Part shown: positions 18,168-26,561 of the stretch, one piece after another | Layout of the letters: the number at the start of each line of letters is the position of its first letter | Numbering within the stretch: the stretch's first letter is position 1 | Assembly (NCBI GenBank): GCA_947629015.1 | Contig: CANRCB010000003.1 | Span: 48,727 to 112,726, forward strand | Length of the DNA stretch: 64,000 nucleotides | Direction: 5' to 3' | Source of the DNA: an uncultured Gemmiger sp. | Lineage (GTDB): Bacteria > Bacillota > Clostridia > Oscillospirales > Ruminococcaceae | Notes under the pieces: model-generated | What the model was told of the DNA's origin: nothing | The model's input: only the letters and a program-made list of their open reading frames with translations | The model's database searches: none | Made by a program: the position numbers and the translations under genes

Positions 18168-20822
18168 ATGGAGAAAAACAAAAACATCAAACTCGCGGGG
18201 TGGACACTGGCTGTCTTTGCCCTCCATATGCTGGTGGCCATGCAGCTTCGCACCGCCACGATGTGGGGGGATGAGGTCGGCGTGCAGGCGATCGTGGCCT
18301 TTTTTGCCGGCGAAGATTGGAGCGGGATCATGTCCGCGCTGGTCCAGGCCTACTACGGGTTTGGCGGGGCACTGCCCTATGTGCCCATCTATTGGCTGGT
18401 CAAGGATCCGGATATCCGCTATGTGTGTATGGGGATACTGGACTCGGCCATGTTGGCCATGATCGTGGTCATGGTCTATGCGATCCTGGGTTCTCTGCAC
18501 ACGATCTCGGCCAAAAAGCGCCGGCGCTACGCGGCGGTGATCGCTATTTTCCCCTCTTTTATGGTTTATACCAAATGGTGTTGGGGCGAGGTGATGCTCG
18601 CGGTCATCCCTTGGGTATTGCTGCTGCTGGTCGCACGGATGGTCGAAGGCAAGGGCAACCGCGCCATACAGAGCGCGTTGCTGGGTTTACTCCTCATTTA
18701 CGCCTACAGCATAAATGGGCGCGGCCTTATCTACACCGTGTGCATCGCCATGATCCTTGTCTATGTGCGGATGGCTTATAAACGCTGGTACGCCAATGTG
18801 CCGGTTTTGGCCATCAGTTATGGCGTGTGTTATGCCGGGTACAAGGCGATCAAATCCATCGTTGTAAAAGGGGTGTGGGCCACCAGCGACGAGGGCAAAT
18901 TGGCAAACACGATGGGGAAGGCGCTGAACCTCCTTTCCAGGGCAGCTTCCCGGCGGCGGTCCACCAATATTTTCCAGATGGCGGCCAGCCATATCGCTAC
19001 ATCTTCCATCGCCTCCTATGGCCTTGTATTGTTGGTATTTATCTTTCTCGCGTTCTATATCTGGAAAAAAGCAAAACGCCAGCCTGTGCTGCCGGCGGAT
19101 GTGGCGCCGCAGGATGTCATGCAGTGGGAAACGGTCGGCCTTTTCTGCGTGCTGGCTTTTTTGGGCAGTTTCGCCACCACGATCATTGGTTTCTATGGCG
19201 CGCAAAACGATTATCTGATCTACAACCGCTACTATGCGCCGAGCCTGGGCCTTATCGCCCTGTTGGCACTGCTCATCGTCAATGAGATCGGCTTTCCCAA
19301 AAAGGGATATGTGCTTACGGCCGTCCTTTTTGCGTTGGTTCCGCTTTTGTATCTGACGGTATGGCAAAACCTCGCGTTTGGCCGGCAATCGGTCTACTTT
19401 AATATTTATCCATACCTCATCGGCGACGAACTCACGGCGCTCTTCGGCGCGGGGGGCATCACCCTGGGGTTGTTTGTCATTTTTGCATTGTTGAGCTGTT
19501 CCCGTTTCAAAAAATGGAACATAGTGTTTTTGGCGGTGGTTTTCCTGCACGCCTATGCCTATTGTGCGATCCAATATATCCTGCCATCCGGCTTGAGCGA
19601 GGCGGCCCATCTGGAGGGAACGAGGCAGGTCATGGCCGAGCCGATGCACGCCCTGCCCGGGATGCAATTCTATACGTTGAATGCCGGCGGCCAGGCCGGA
19701 AAATTGCAATACCGGCTCCCCCAGGTAACGATCCATCCGCTTGATGATATCGATGCCAAAGATGTCAAGGAAAAAATTCCGGAAAATAGCGTCGTCCTCT
19801 CCATGAGCGATATGGAACTGGATGCTTTGTATGAAGATTTTTACAAAGTCAAGGACAGCCGCCTCGGCCTGCACGAAAATCTCTGGATCTATGGCGAGGA
19901 GCTTGCACAGACCTTTAAAGATGAATTTGGCTTTTCCCTCACAAACCGCATAAACGATCCCATCCTTGTGTTCAAGTCGGAACTGGGCGGTGAGGAAGAT
20001 GTCCAGGCCCTGCCGGAAGGGCGCATCCTGCTTGAGGAACGAGACTTTACCCTGCACCTTAAAGAAGGCAACGCTGTGCTCATTGCCGAATTTCCGTTGC
20101 GCATCCGGGAGCATACCGTCTACCGCATCGATCTGGAGTTGGATCCCACTGTGACGCCGGCTGCCCGCGGTTCCATGGTAGTGGACCTGGCCGCGCCCGG
20201 GTATGACAATGCCCAGCAGGAGGCAAATGCCTTTTTCAGCGAGACGGCAAATAAATACGCCATCTATTTTGACTCCGGTGATACGCCTGCCCAACCGATG
20301 GATGTGGCGCTCCGCGTTATCTGTTATGCACTGGACAAACAGGTATCCATCCAGAGGCTGTGTGCGACCGAAATGAGCGACGAGATCCCGGAGGAGGACA
20401 TGGTGACGGTCGCACGGCAGGAACTTCGCGATGCCGTTGATCTGCCGGCCCTTACCGAAGAAGAGGTATTGCTTGAAAAAGACGCGTTTGTGCTGCAACA
20501 TGATGAAGCAAACCAGGTGCAGAGCGTGGCTTTCGGCCTTGCGGTGGAGCCAAACACGATTTATCGAATCGATTTGGAGCTTGCGAAAGATATGCCTGTG
20601 GCGGCGCGTGAGGCATTCATGGTGGACTTTGCCACTGAGGGGTATGACAATGCCCAGCAGGAGGTGAGCGCCTTTGTCACACCGGAGGAGAACTACTATG
20701 ACATCTATCTGGACAGTGGAACACTGCCCCGGCAGCCCTTGGATGTGGCGCTGCGCTTCGTCTGCTATAACCTTGAGGAAACGGTCGAGGTTCAGCATAT
20801 TGTTGTGACAAAAATGAAGTGA
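18168..20822 (+). CDS. Large multi-TM protein (GT-C-like) with two tandem C-terminal domains
   Basis: Hydrophobic N-terminal half; the C-terminus carries two copies of ...YRIDLEL...YDNAQQE..AF........Y.IYFDSG...P.DVALR. Confidence 0.75.
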   Translation: MEKNKNIKLAGWTLAVFALHMLVAMQLRTATMWGDEVGVQAIVAFFAGEDWSGIMSALVQAYYGFGGALPYVPIYWLVKDPDIRYVCMGILDSAMLAMIVVMVYAILGSLHTISAKKRRRYAAVIAIFPSFMVYTKWCWGEVMLAVIPWVLLLLVARMVEGKGNRAIQSALLGLLLIYAYSINGRGLIYTVCIAMILVYVRMAYKRWYANVPVLAISYGVCYAGYKAIKSIVVKGVWATSDEGKLANTMGKALNLLSRAASRRRSTNIFQMAASHIATSSIASYGLVLLVFIFLAFYIWKKAKRQPVLPADVAPQDVMQWETVGLFCVLAFLGSFATTIIGFYGAQNDYLIYNRYYAPSLGLIALLALLIVNEIGFPKKGYVLTAVLFALVPLLYLTVWQNLAFGRQSVYFNIYPYLIGDELTALFGAGGITLGLFVIFALLSCSRFKKWNIVFLAVVFLHAYAYCAIQYILPSGLSEAAHLEGTRQVMAEPMHALPGMQFYTLNAGGQAGKLQYRLPQVTIHPLDDIDAKDVKEKIPENSVVLSMSDMELDALYEDFYKVKDSRLGLHENLWIYGEELAQTFKDEFGFSLTNRINDPILVFKSELGGEEDVQALPEGRILLEERDFTLHLKEGNAVLIAEFPLRIREHTVYRIDLELDPTVTPAARGSMVVDLAAPGYDNAQQEANAFFSETANKYAIYFDSGDTPAQPMDVALRVICYALDKQVSIQRLCATEMSDEIPEEDMVTVARQELRDAVDLPALTEEEVLLEKDAFVLQHDEANQVQSVAFGLAVEPNTIYRIDLELAKDMPVAAREAFMVDFATEGYDNAQQEVSAFVTPEENYYDIYLDSGTLPRQPLDVALRFVCYNLEETVEVQHIVVTKMK

Positions 20823-20892
20823 GAAGGGGAGAGGTGCCTGCGCACCGCCCGGGTCGTACAGGCCCCATCTCTTAAAAAGCGAGGAAAACAGA

Positions 20893-21894
20893 ATGAAATT
20901 GATCATCCAGATCCCATGCTACAATGAAGAGGAGACCCTGCACCTGGCTTTTAATGACCTGCCGCGCCATATTGATGGTATCGATACGATTGAGTATCTT
21001 ATCATCAACGATGGCAGCAAGGACGGTACCGTAGAAGTCGCCAAAGAGCTGGGGTTCCATTACATCGTCAATTTCAAGCAGAACAAAGGCCTGGCGAAGG
21101 GCTTCATGGCCGGGCTCGACGCTTGTCTGCATCTGGGGGCTGACATTATTGTCAACACCGATGCGGACAACCAGTATTGTGGCGCCGATATCGAAAAGCT
21201 CGTGCGCCCCATCCTGAACAATGAGGCTGATATCGTCATCGGGGAACGCCCCATCGACCAGACCGAGCATTTTTCCTGGAAAAAGAAAAAGTTCCAGCAT
21301 CTCGGCAGTTGGGTCGTGCAGGTGGCCAGCAGTTCCGACATCCCGGATGCGCCCAGCGGTTTCCGCGCCTACTCACGCGAAGCAGCCCTCCGCCTGAACG
21401 TAACAAATTCCTATACCTATACGCTGGAAACCATCATCCAGGCCGGGCAGGACCGCATAGCCATGACCTCGGTGCCCATCCGTACCAACCCCGAGACCCG
21501 CCCATCGCGCCTGTTCAGCAGTATGTGGCGGTACATGAAACGCTCGGCTACGGTCATCATCCGCTCCTTCATTATGTACCGTCCGCTGCGGTTTTTTACT
21601 ATTTTGGGGTGCGTCCCCTTCCTCGCCGGGGTAGCGCTGGGCATACGGTATCTGGTCTACTTGTTTGCTGGCCAGACGGCCGGCCATATCCAATCGCTCA
21701 TTTTGGCAGCCATCCTTATTTTGATGGGCTTCCAAACTTTTGTCACCGGTTTGGTGTCCGATATCATCGCCGCCAACCGCAAACTGCTGGAGGATGTACA
21801 GTACCGGCTCCGCAAACTGGACTGTGCACAGACCGATGGTGACGGCGCATATGATTTCTCGTCCCAACTGCCTTGCGCGGGGAAAGAAAAGTGA
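20893..21894 (+). CDS. Glycosyltransferase family 2 (polyprenyl-phosphate sugar synthase/DPM-GtrB-like) with C-terminal TM helices
   Basis: MKLIIQIPCYNEEETLHLAFNDLPRHIDGIDTIEYLIINDGSKDGT...IIVNTDADNQY...; hydrophobic C-terminus. Confidence 0.88.
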   Translation: MKLIIQIPCYNEEETLHLAFNDLPRHIDGIDTIEYLIINDGSKDGTVEVAKELGFHYIVNFKQNKGLAKGFMAGLDACLHLGADIIVNTDADNQYCGADIEKLVRPILNNEADIVIGERPIDQTEHFSWKKKKFQHLGSWVVQVASSSDIPDAPSGFRAYSREAALRLNVTNSYTYTLETIIQAGQDRIAMTSVPIRTNPETRPSRLFSSMWRYMKRSATVIIRSFIMYRPLRFFTILGCVPFLAGVALGIRYLVYLFAGQTAGHIQSLILAAILILMGFQTFVTGLVSDIIAANRKLLEDVQYRLRKLDCAQTDGDGAYDFSSQLPCAGKEK

Positions 21895-21948
21895 GCCCCC
21901 ATCCAAAAGATAGAAAGCACAAAAAAAGGCCACGGCAAGGTGAACTGC

Positions 21949-21992
21949 ACCCCGTTTGTTAGACAGTATGGTATACTGCTAACAAATGGGGT
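21949..21992. repeat. Imperfect ~20-bp inverted repeat
   Basis: ACCCCGTTTGTTAGACAGTATG / GTATACTGCTAACAAATGGGGT; 13 of 14 outer bases match, then a 1-nt indel and CAGTAT/ATACTG. Confidence 0.7.
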
Positions 21993-22034
21993 GTTACTTA
22001 TGCCCAAAAGGGAAACGGAAAGACAACATAGAAT

Positions 22035-22256
22035 TCAAGCAAAGAACGGTATCGTCCGGTTGAAGGCGGTGCTTTTGGGTGGGCCGAAATACAGCTGCGG
22101 TGTGCCGTCGTCACACCGGATGCGCTGCACAGTCCTGCGCACATGGAGGCACTGCTGCCGGCTGTCGATGGCCGCCCAGCACAATGCACATACTTCCCCG
22201 ATGCCGTATCGCTGTGTAAAGTGCCAACAAAATACCCGGGTTATTCCTCCAGCCAC
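22035..22256 (-). pseudogene. Decayed tyrosine recombinase (phage/ICE integrase) fragment
   Basis: Minus strand: RYGIGEVCALCWAAIDSRQQCLHVRRTVQRIRCDDGTPQLYFGPPKSTAFNRTIP resembles the integrase catalytic domain (..LALYTG.RIGE.CAL.W.DID...VRRTVQRI...PPKS...R.IP). The preceding GILLALYTA piece is in another frame. Confidence 0.65.
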
Positions 22257-22403
22257 AGGTACAGCAGACGCCCCATTGTAGCGGGAAAACCGTCATTGTT
22301 GAAATCTTCCATTTGCCTCTCCTTTCTTTATGCAGTTGGGGGGGAGGGTACAGACGCAAGAGCAACGCCCTCTGTCCGACCCTGCGGCCGGACGTGGCCG
22401 GTA

Positions 22404-22432
22404 TTGACTAGCCGGTTGAAAAAGGGTATAAT
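22404..22432 (+). promoter_or_regulatory. Predicted promoter TTGACT-17 bp-TATAAT
   Basis: TTGACT 22404-22409, 17-bp spacer, TATAAT 22427-22432. Confidence 0.75.
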
Positions 22433-22440
22433 ATAACAAA

Positions 22441-22469
22441 TTTTCGCAAAGGGAAAATCTTTGCGAAAA
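22441..22469 (+). promoter_or_regulatory. 5'-UTR stem-loop immediately before the Shine-Dalgarno
   Basis: Perfect 11-bp inverted repeat TTTTCGCAAAG-ggaaaat-CTTTGCGAAAA, followed directly by AGGAGGAG and a TTG start at 22481. Confidence 0.7.
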
Positions 22470-22480
22470 AGGAGGAGCTC

Positions 22481-23620
22481 TTGAAAATTGTGATCCTTGG
22501 CCCGGTATACCCCTACCGCGGCGGCATCGCGCAGTATACCGGTCTGATGGCGCAGAACCTTGGCAGGCGGCACTCCGTCGTCAACGTTTCCTACTCGCTG
22601 CAATACCCGAGCTTTCTGTACCGGAACGAGCAGAAAGATCCGTCCAACGACACTTTCAAAGCGCCAGACACACGTTATTGGCTCAACACTGTCAACCCGT
22701 TTTCCTGGTTGGCCACCGCGCGGCGCATCAACAAACTGGCGCCGGATGTCGTTATCGTACAGTGGTGGCACCCGTTTTTTGCCCCGGCTTACTGGAGCCT
22801 GCTCAAACTGCTCAACGGACGCATCCGCGTGCTGTTCTGCTGCCACAATGTACTGCCGCACGAGGAGTTCCCTTGCAAAAAGCTGCTGGCAAAAATGGTG
22901 TTGCGGCAAGGGGACGGCTTTTTCATCCACAGCGATACCGATGAGGCGGATCTGCGTGCCTTGGTGCCGGCGGCGCGTTATATCCGGATGCCGCTGCTGA
23001 CCTTCAACGCTTTCCGGCAAAAAGGTTTGACGCGCGCGGAGGGCAGGCAGGCGCTCCGCCTGCCGATGGATGCCGAGGTACTGCTGTTTTTCGGCTTTAT
23101 CCGCCAATACAAAGGGCTGAAGCACCTGCTGCGCGCCATGCCGGCCATAGTGGCCGCAAGGCCGAAAGCCCGCCTTTTTGTTGTGGGGGAATTTTTTGAG
23201 GGCAATAAGGCCGAATATCTGGAACTGATCAATTCTTTGCAACTGCCGGCGGGCGCCCTGACGTTGGTGGACGGGTATCTGCCGGATAAGGAAGTGGAGC
23301 CGTATTTTACGGCCAGCGATCTGCTGGTGTTGCCATATGAAAGCGCTACGCAGAGCGCCGTGGTCCAAACGGCGTATGACTTTGGCAAGCCTGTTGTGGC
23401 AACGGCGGTTGGCGGCCTGCCGGAGGTGGTTTTGGACGGCGTGACCGGGTATCTGGTGCCGCCGAAAGACGAAAAGGCTCTGGCGGAGGCGGTCATCCGC
23501 TTTTTTGCGGAGGAAAAGGCCACCGCCTTTGCGCAGGGCATCCGGGAGGAAGCCCACAAATATTCCTGGGACCGCATGAACGAAGCGGTCGAAAAACTGT
23601 ATGAGGAGTGCCAGAAGTGA
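22481..23620 (+). CDS. Glycosyltransferase family 4
   Basis: LKIVILGPVYPYRGGIAQYTGLMAQNLG...LLFFGFIRQYKGLKHLLRAMP...LPYESATQSAVVQTAYDFGKPVVATAVGGLPEVV. Confidence 0.9.
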   Translation: MKIVILGPVYPYRGGIAQYTGLMAQNLGRRHSVVNVSYSLQYPSFLYRNEQKDPSNDTFKAPDTRYWLNTVNPFSWLATARRINKLAPDVVIVQWWHPFFAPAYWSLLKLLNGRIRVLFCCHNVLPHEEFPCKKLLAKMVLRQGDGFFIHSDTDEADLRALVPAARYIRMPLLTFNAFRQKGLTRAEGRQALRLPMDAEVLLFFGFIRQYKGLKHLLRAMPAIVAARPKARLFVVGEFFEGNKAEYLELINSLQLPAGALTLVDGYLPDKEVEPYFTASDLLVLPYESATQSAVVQTAYDFGKPVVATAVGGLPEVVLDGVTGYLVPPKDEKALAEAVIRFFAEEKATAFAQGIREEAHKYSWDRMNEAVEKLYEECQK

Positions 23621-24602
23621 AGATCCTTGTTACCGGCGCTACCGGATTTATCGGACAAAAGTTATACCACAAGCTGTCCGGCCTGGGGCATGACTTGCGT
23701 CTGCTTGTCCGGGATCCCGCCCGAGTTATGCGGGGGGGGGTAATGCCGAACTAATCGTTGGAGATGTTACTGACCCCGACTCCCTGCGTGGTTGCTGTGA
23801 TGGCATGGATGTCGTTTTTCATCTGGCCGCTTTGATGGGGCACGATACCCCTTCGCAAGAGAGCTTTGCCCGTTTCCGCAAGGTCAATGTGGAAGGGTTG
23901 AGAAATATTGTGGCTGAGGCAAAAAAGAGCCATGTCAAGCGCTTCATCCACCTGAGCAGCACCGCGGCTATGGGCCTGCTGGAGGATGCACTCGTCAATG
24001 AAGTGACTTCCTGCAAGCCGTATACCCCCTATCAGGTCACCAAATATGAAGGGGAACAATATCTGCTGGAGGAGTGGCGCAAAAACGGTTTCCCTGTGAT
24101 CATCCTGCGCCCCTCCATGATTTATGGCCCCGGCTTCAAGGGCGATTTCCTGACCTTGGCCAAGGTGTGCAAAACGGGCTTTTTCCCCACCATCGGGCAC
24201 GGCAAGAACCTTTCGCCCGCGCTTTATATCGACGATCTGATCGATGTCCTTCCGAAATGCATTGACCATGGCCGTATGGGCGAGATCTATCTGCTGTCTT
24301 CCGAGCAGTCGTATCCACTGCGCCAGGCTTCTGCCATCATTGGCAAAGCGCTGGGCAAAAAGCTGCATTATGTGTATGTGCCGGTGGGGATGGCGATATT
24401 TGGTGCCAGAGTACTGGAAAAGGGAATGCCATTGCTGGGGCGAAGATCCCCGGTGACGGAACGCAATATCCGCTCCACCGTGACGGACAGGACCTTTGAT
24501 GTGACCAAGGCAAAACGTGAGCTGGGTTTCCGGCAACAGGTGCCGTTGGAACAGGGCCTGACAGAAGCGGTCCATTACTTTGTGCAGGAGCATTACCTTT
24601 GA
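23617..24602 (+). pseudogene. NAD-dependent epimerase/dehydratase frameshifted at a G9 tract (putative phase-OFF allele)
   Basis: Frame 1: VKILVTGATGFIGQKLYHKLSGLGHDLRLLVRDPARVM then RGGVMPN*. One extra G (or two fewer) joins this to NAELIVGDVTDPDSLRGCCDGMDVVFHLAALMG... in the +1 frame, which stays open to 24602. Confidence 0.85.
23732..23740 (+). repeat. Poly-G tract, G9
   Basis: ...GAGTTATGC GGGGGGGGG TAATGCCG...; located exactly at the frameshift. Confidence 0.95.
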
Positions 24603-24773
24603 TCGAAAAGGGCAGGAGAGTCAGTATGAAAGTTTTGTTGAAAGGTCTGGCAGCCGCCTTTGGCGCTGGCTGCGCACGAAAAGAACTGCGACGATGACCC
24701 CGTGAGCCCCTTGGACGTGCTGTGCACTGCCTGAGCTTTGCGGTGGTTGCCGTGTGCGTCCAAGGAGGAAAAC

Positions 24774-25748
24774 GTGAGGATTTTGGTTACCGGCGCTACC
24801 GGGTTCATCGGTAGCCATTTTGTGGAGCGTGCCCTGGCCGAAGGGCACGATGTGGTGTGCGTTACGCGGAAGGCCATTGCGGACGGGGCTTTTTCAAAGC
24901 CGGTCCAAAACATCATATGTGATCTGCAAAACATTGAAAATGCGGGCAGCGCCATGGAAGGCATCGACGTTGTGGTGCACTTGGCCGCCCAGCTCGGGCA
25001 CTACGGCATCCCGTACGAATATTATTATAACGTCAATTACCAGGCCACCATGAAACTGGCTGAAGCGGCCCTGCGGCACGGTGTAAAGCAGTTCATCTAT
25101 TGCAGTGCGCCGTTCGTCACCGGGCTGGAAGGGCGTAACGTCGGCGAGGATGCCCCCTATGCGCCGCCCAACCCGTACGCAGAGACCAAGGCCCTTGCGG
25201 AACAGGGGCTGATAAAAGAGTACAAGGGCCGGCTGCCCTATACCATCCTGCGCCCCAGTTTCGTATATGGCGCCGGGGATGTGCGCCGTACCGCACTGTA
25301 CCGCAACATCAAGCGCGGGACCTTTGTGTTGACGACAAGCGGGAAGACCTATATGCAGCCCACCTATGTCTCCGACATCGTGGACGGCTTCATGCTCTGC
25401 CTGCTCAACCCGGCGGCCTATGACCAGATATTCAACCTGGGTGCCGAAAAGGACTGCACCAGCAAAGAGTATTTGAGTTGTATTGCCCGCAATGTCGGCA
25501 GCCGGTTGATCCATATCAACATCGGGTATGGCCCGTCTGTATTTTTGGCCAACATCGTTGACGGGACGTGTAAGGCCCTGTTCAAAAAAGCCGGATTTGT
25601 CAATAAAGGCAGGATCGATTTCCTTTCCAGGGATCATTCCTCCGATATCACCAAGGCAAAACGCGTGCTTGGCTATGTCCCCAAGATCGATTTGGAGACC
25701 GGTATCAAACTGGCGCTCGACTGGTCGAAAGAAAACGGATATTTGTAA
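24774..25748 (+). CDS. NAD-dependent epimerase/dehydratase (paralog of 23617-24602)
   Basis: VRILVTGATGFIGSHFVERALAEGHDVVCVTRK...YAETKALAEQ; GTG start after AGGAGG. Confidence 0.88.
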   Translation: MRILVTGATGFIGSHFVERALAEGHDVVCVTRKAIADGAFSKPVQNIICDLQNIENAGSAMEGIDVVVHLAAQLGHYGIPYEYYYNVNYQATMKLAEAALRHGVKQFIYCSAPFVTGLEGRNVGEDAPYAPPNPYAETKALAEQGLIKEYKGRLPYTILRPSFVYGAGDVRRTALYRNIKRGTFVLTTSGKTYMQPTYVSDIVDGFMLCLLNPAAYDQIFNLGAEKDCTSKEYLSCIARNVGSRLIHINIGYGPSVFLANIVDGTCKALFKKAGFVNKGRIDFLSRDHSSDITKAKRVLGYVPKIDLETGIKLALDWSKENGYL

Positions 25749-25766
25749 AAGCTGGAGGTCTTGCAT

Positions 25767-26561
25767 ATGCCAACCCCGGAAAAAGAAGTATTTGGCGTTA
25801 TTTATGAGCGGTACTCCGTCGGCAAAAAACTGGCGGCATTTGGAAAGGCACATGGTATCAAAACGGTACTGGAACTGCCGGCCCACGGCGTAAAGGCGAT
25901 GCCTTCCGTCTATTCTCTGGGTTTTGGCGGCTGCGCCGAGGAGATCACGCTCGTCAACGGCAACCAGAAATATCGCTCGGAATGGAAAAAGATCGGTGCC
26001 GACCAAAAGGTCAAGTGGGTGGAACAGGCGGACATCCTGCACACCACCTTGCCCACAGCCGGCTATGATTTTGTGTGGAATTTTGCCTATATCCCCAACT
26101 GCCCCGACCCGGATCAGATGATCGAGGAAATGAAGCGCTTGAGCAAAAAATATGTGGCGCTCTTCTCAGTCAACGCCGGGAATATCGGTTTCCCCATCCA
26201 CCGAATGGTGCATAAAAAGACCGGCATCCCGTGGACGCATGGCGATATCCGCTACAACAAGCGCAAATTCATCCGCAAAAAAATGCAGGAGCACGGGCTG
26301 AAGGTCGTGGACGCCGGTTTTGTGGATTGCCCGGTCTGGCCGGATTCCATCGGTTTCCGGGATGTGCGTCTGCACCGTATGAATGTGGATTTCAACAAGA
26401 TGGACTGGGAGTCAGATTATCCGCAGATGTTGGCAAACAATGTTTTCCCTGCATGGGTCAAGGCAGTTTATCTGGTAGAAAAATTCCCGATGCCGGCGCC
26501 CATTAAATCCATCCATTCGCATATCAATTACACCATCGCGGAGAAAGAGGACGTGCAATGA
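25767..26561 (+). CDS. Putative class I methyltransferase-like protein
   Basis: MPTPEKEVFGVIYERYSVGKKLAAFGKAHGIKTVLELPAHGVKAM...VEQADILHTTLPTAGYDFVWNFAYIPNCPDPDQMIEEMKRLSKKYVALF; overall methyltransferase-like layout but a non-canonical motif I. Confidence 0.5.
   Translation: MPTPEKEVFGVIYERYSVGKKLAAFGKAHGIKTVLELPAHGVKAMPSVYSLGFGGCAEEITLVNGNQKYRSEWKKIGADQKVKWVEQADILHTTLPTAGYDFVWNFAYIPNCPDPDQMIEEMKRLSKKYVALFSVNAGNIGFPIHRMVHKKTGIPWTHGDIRYNKRKFIRKKMQEHGLKVVDAGFVDCPVWPDSIGFRDVRLHRMNVDFNKMDWESDYPQMLANNVFPAWVKAVYLVEKFPMPAPIKSIHSHINYTIAEKEDVQ

Noticed and set aside
18261-19460. G6 runs in the 18168-20822 gene and similar G6 runs elsewhere (for example ~57280, ~58340)
   Set aside because: Too short for high-frequency slippage and in the same range as background in this GC-rich sequence; not counted as contingency tracts.
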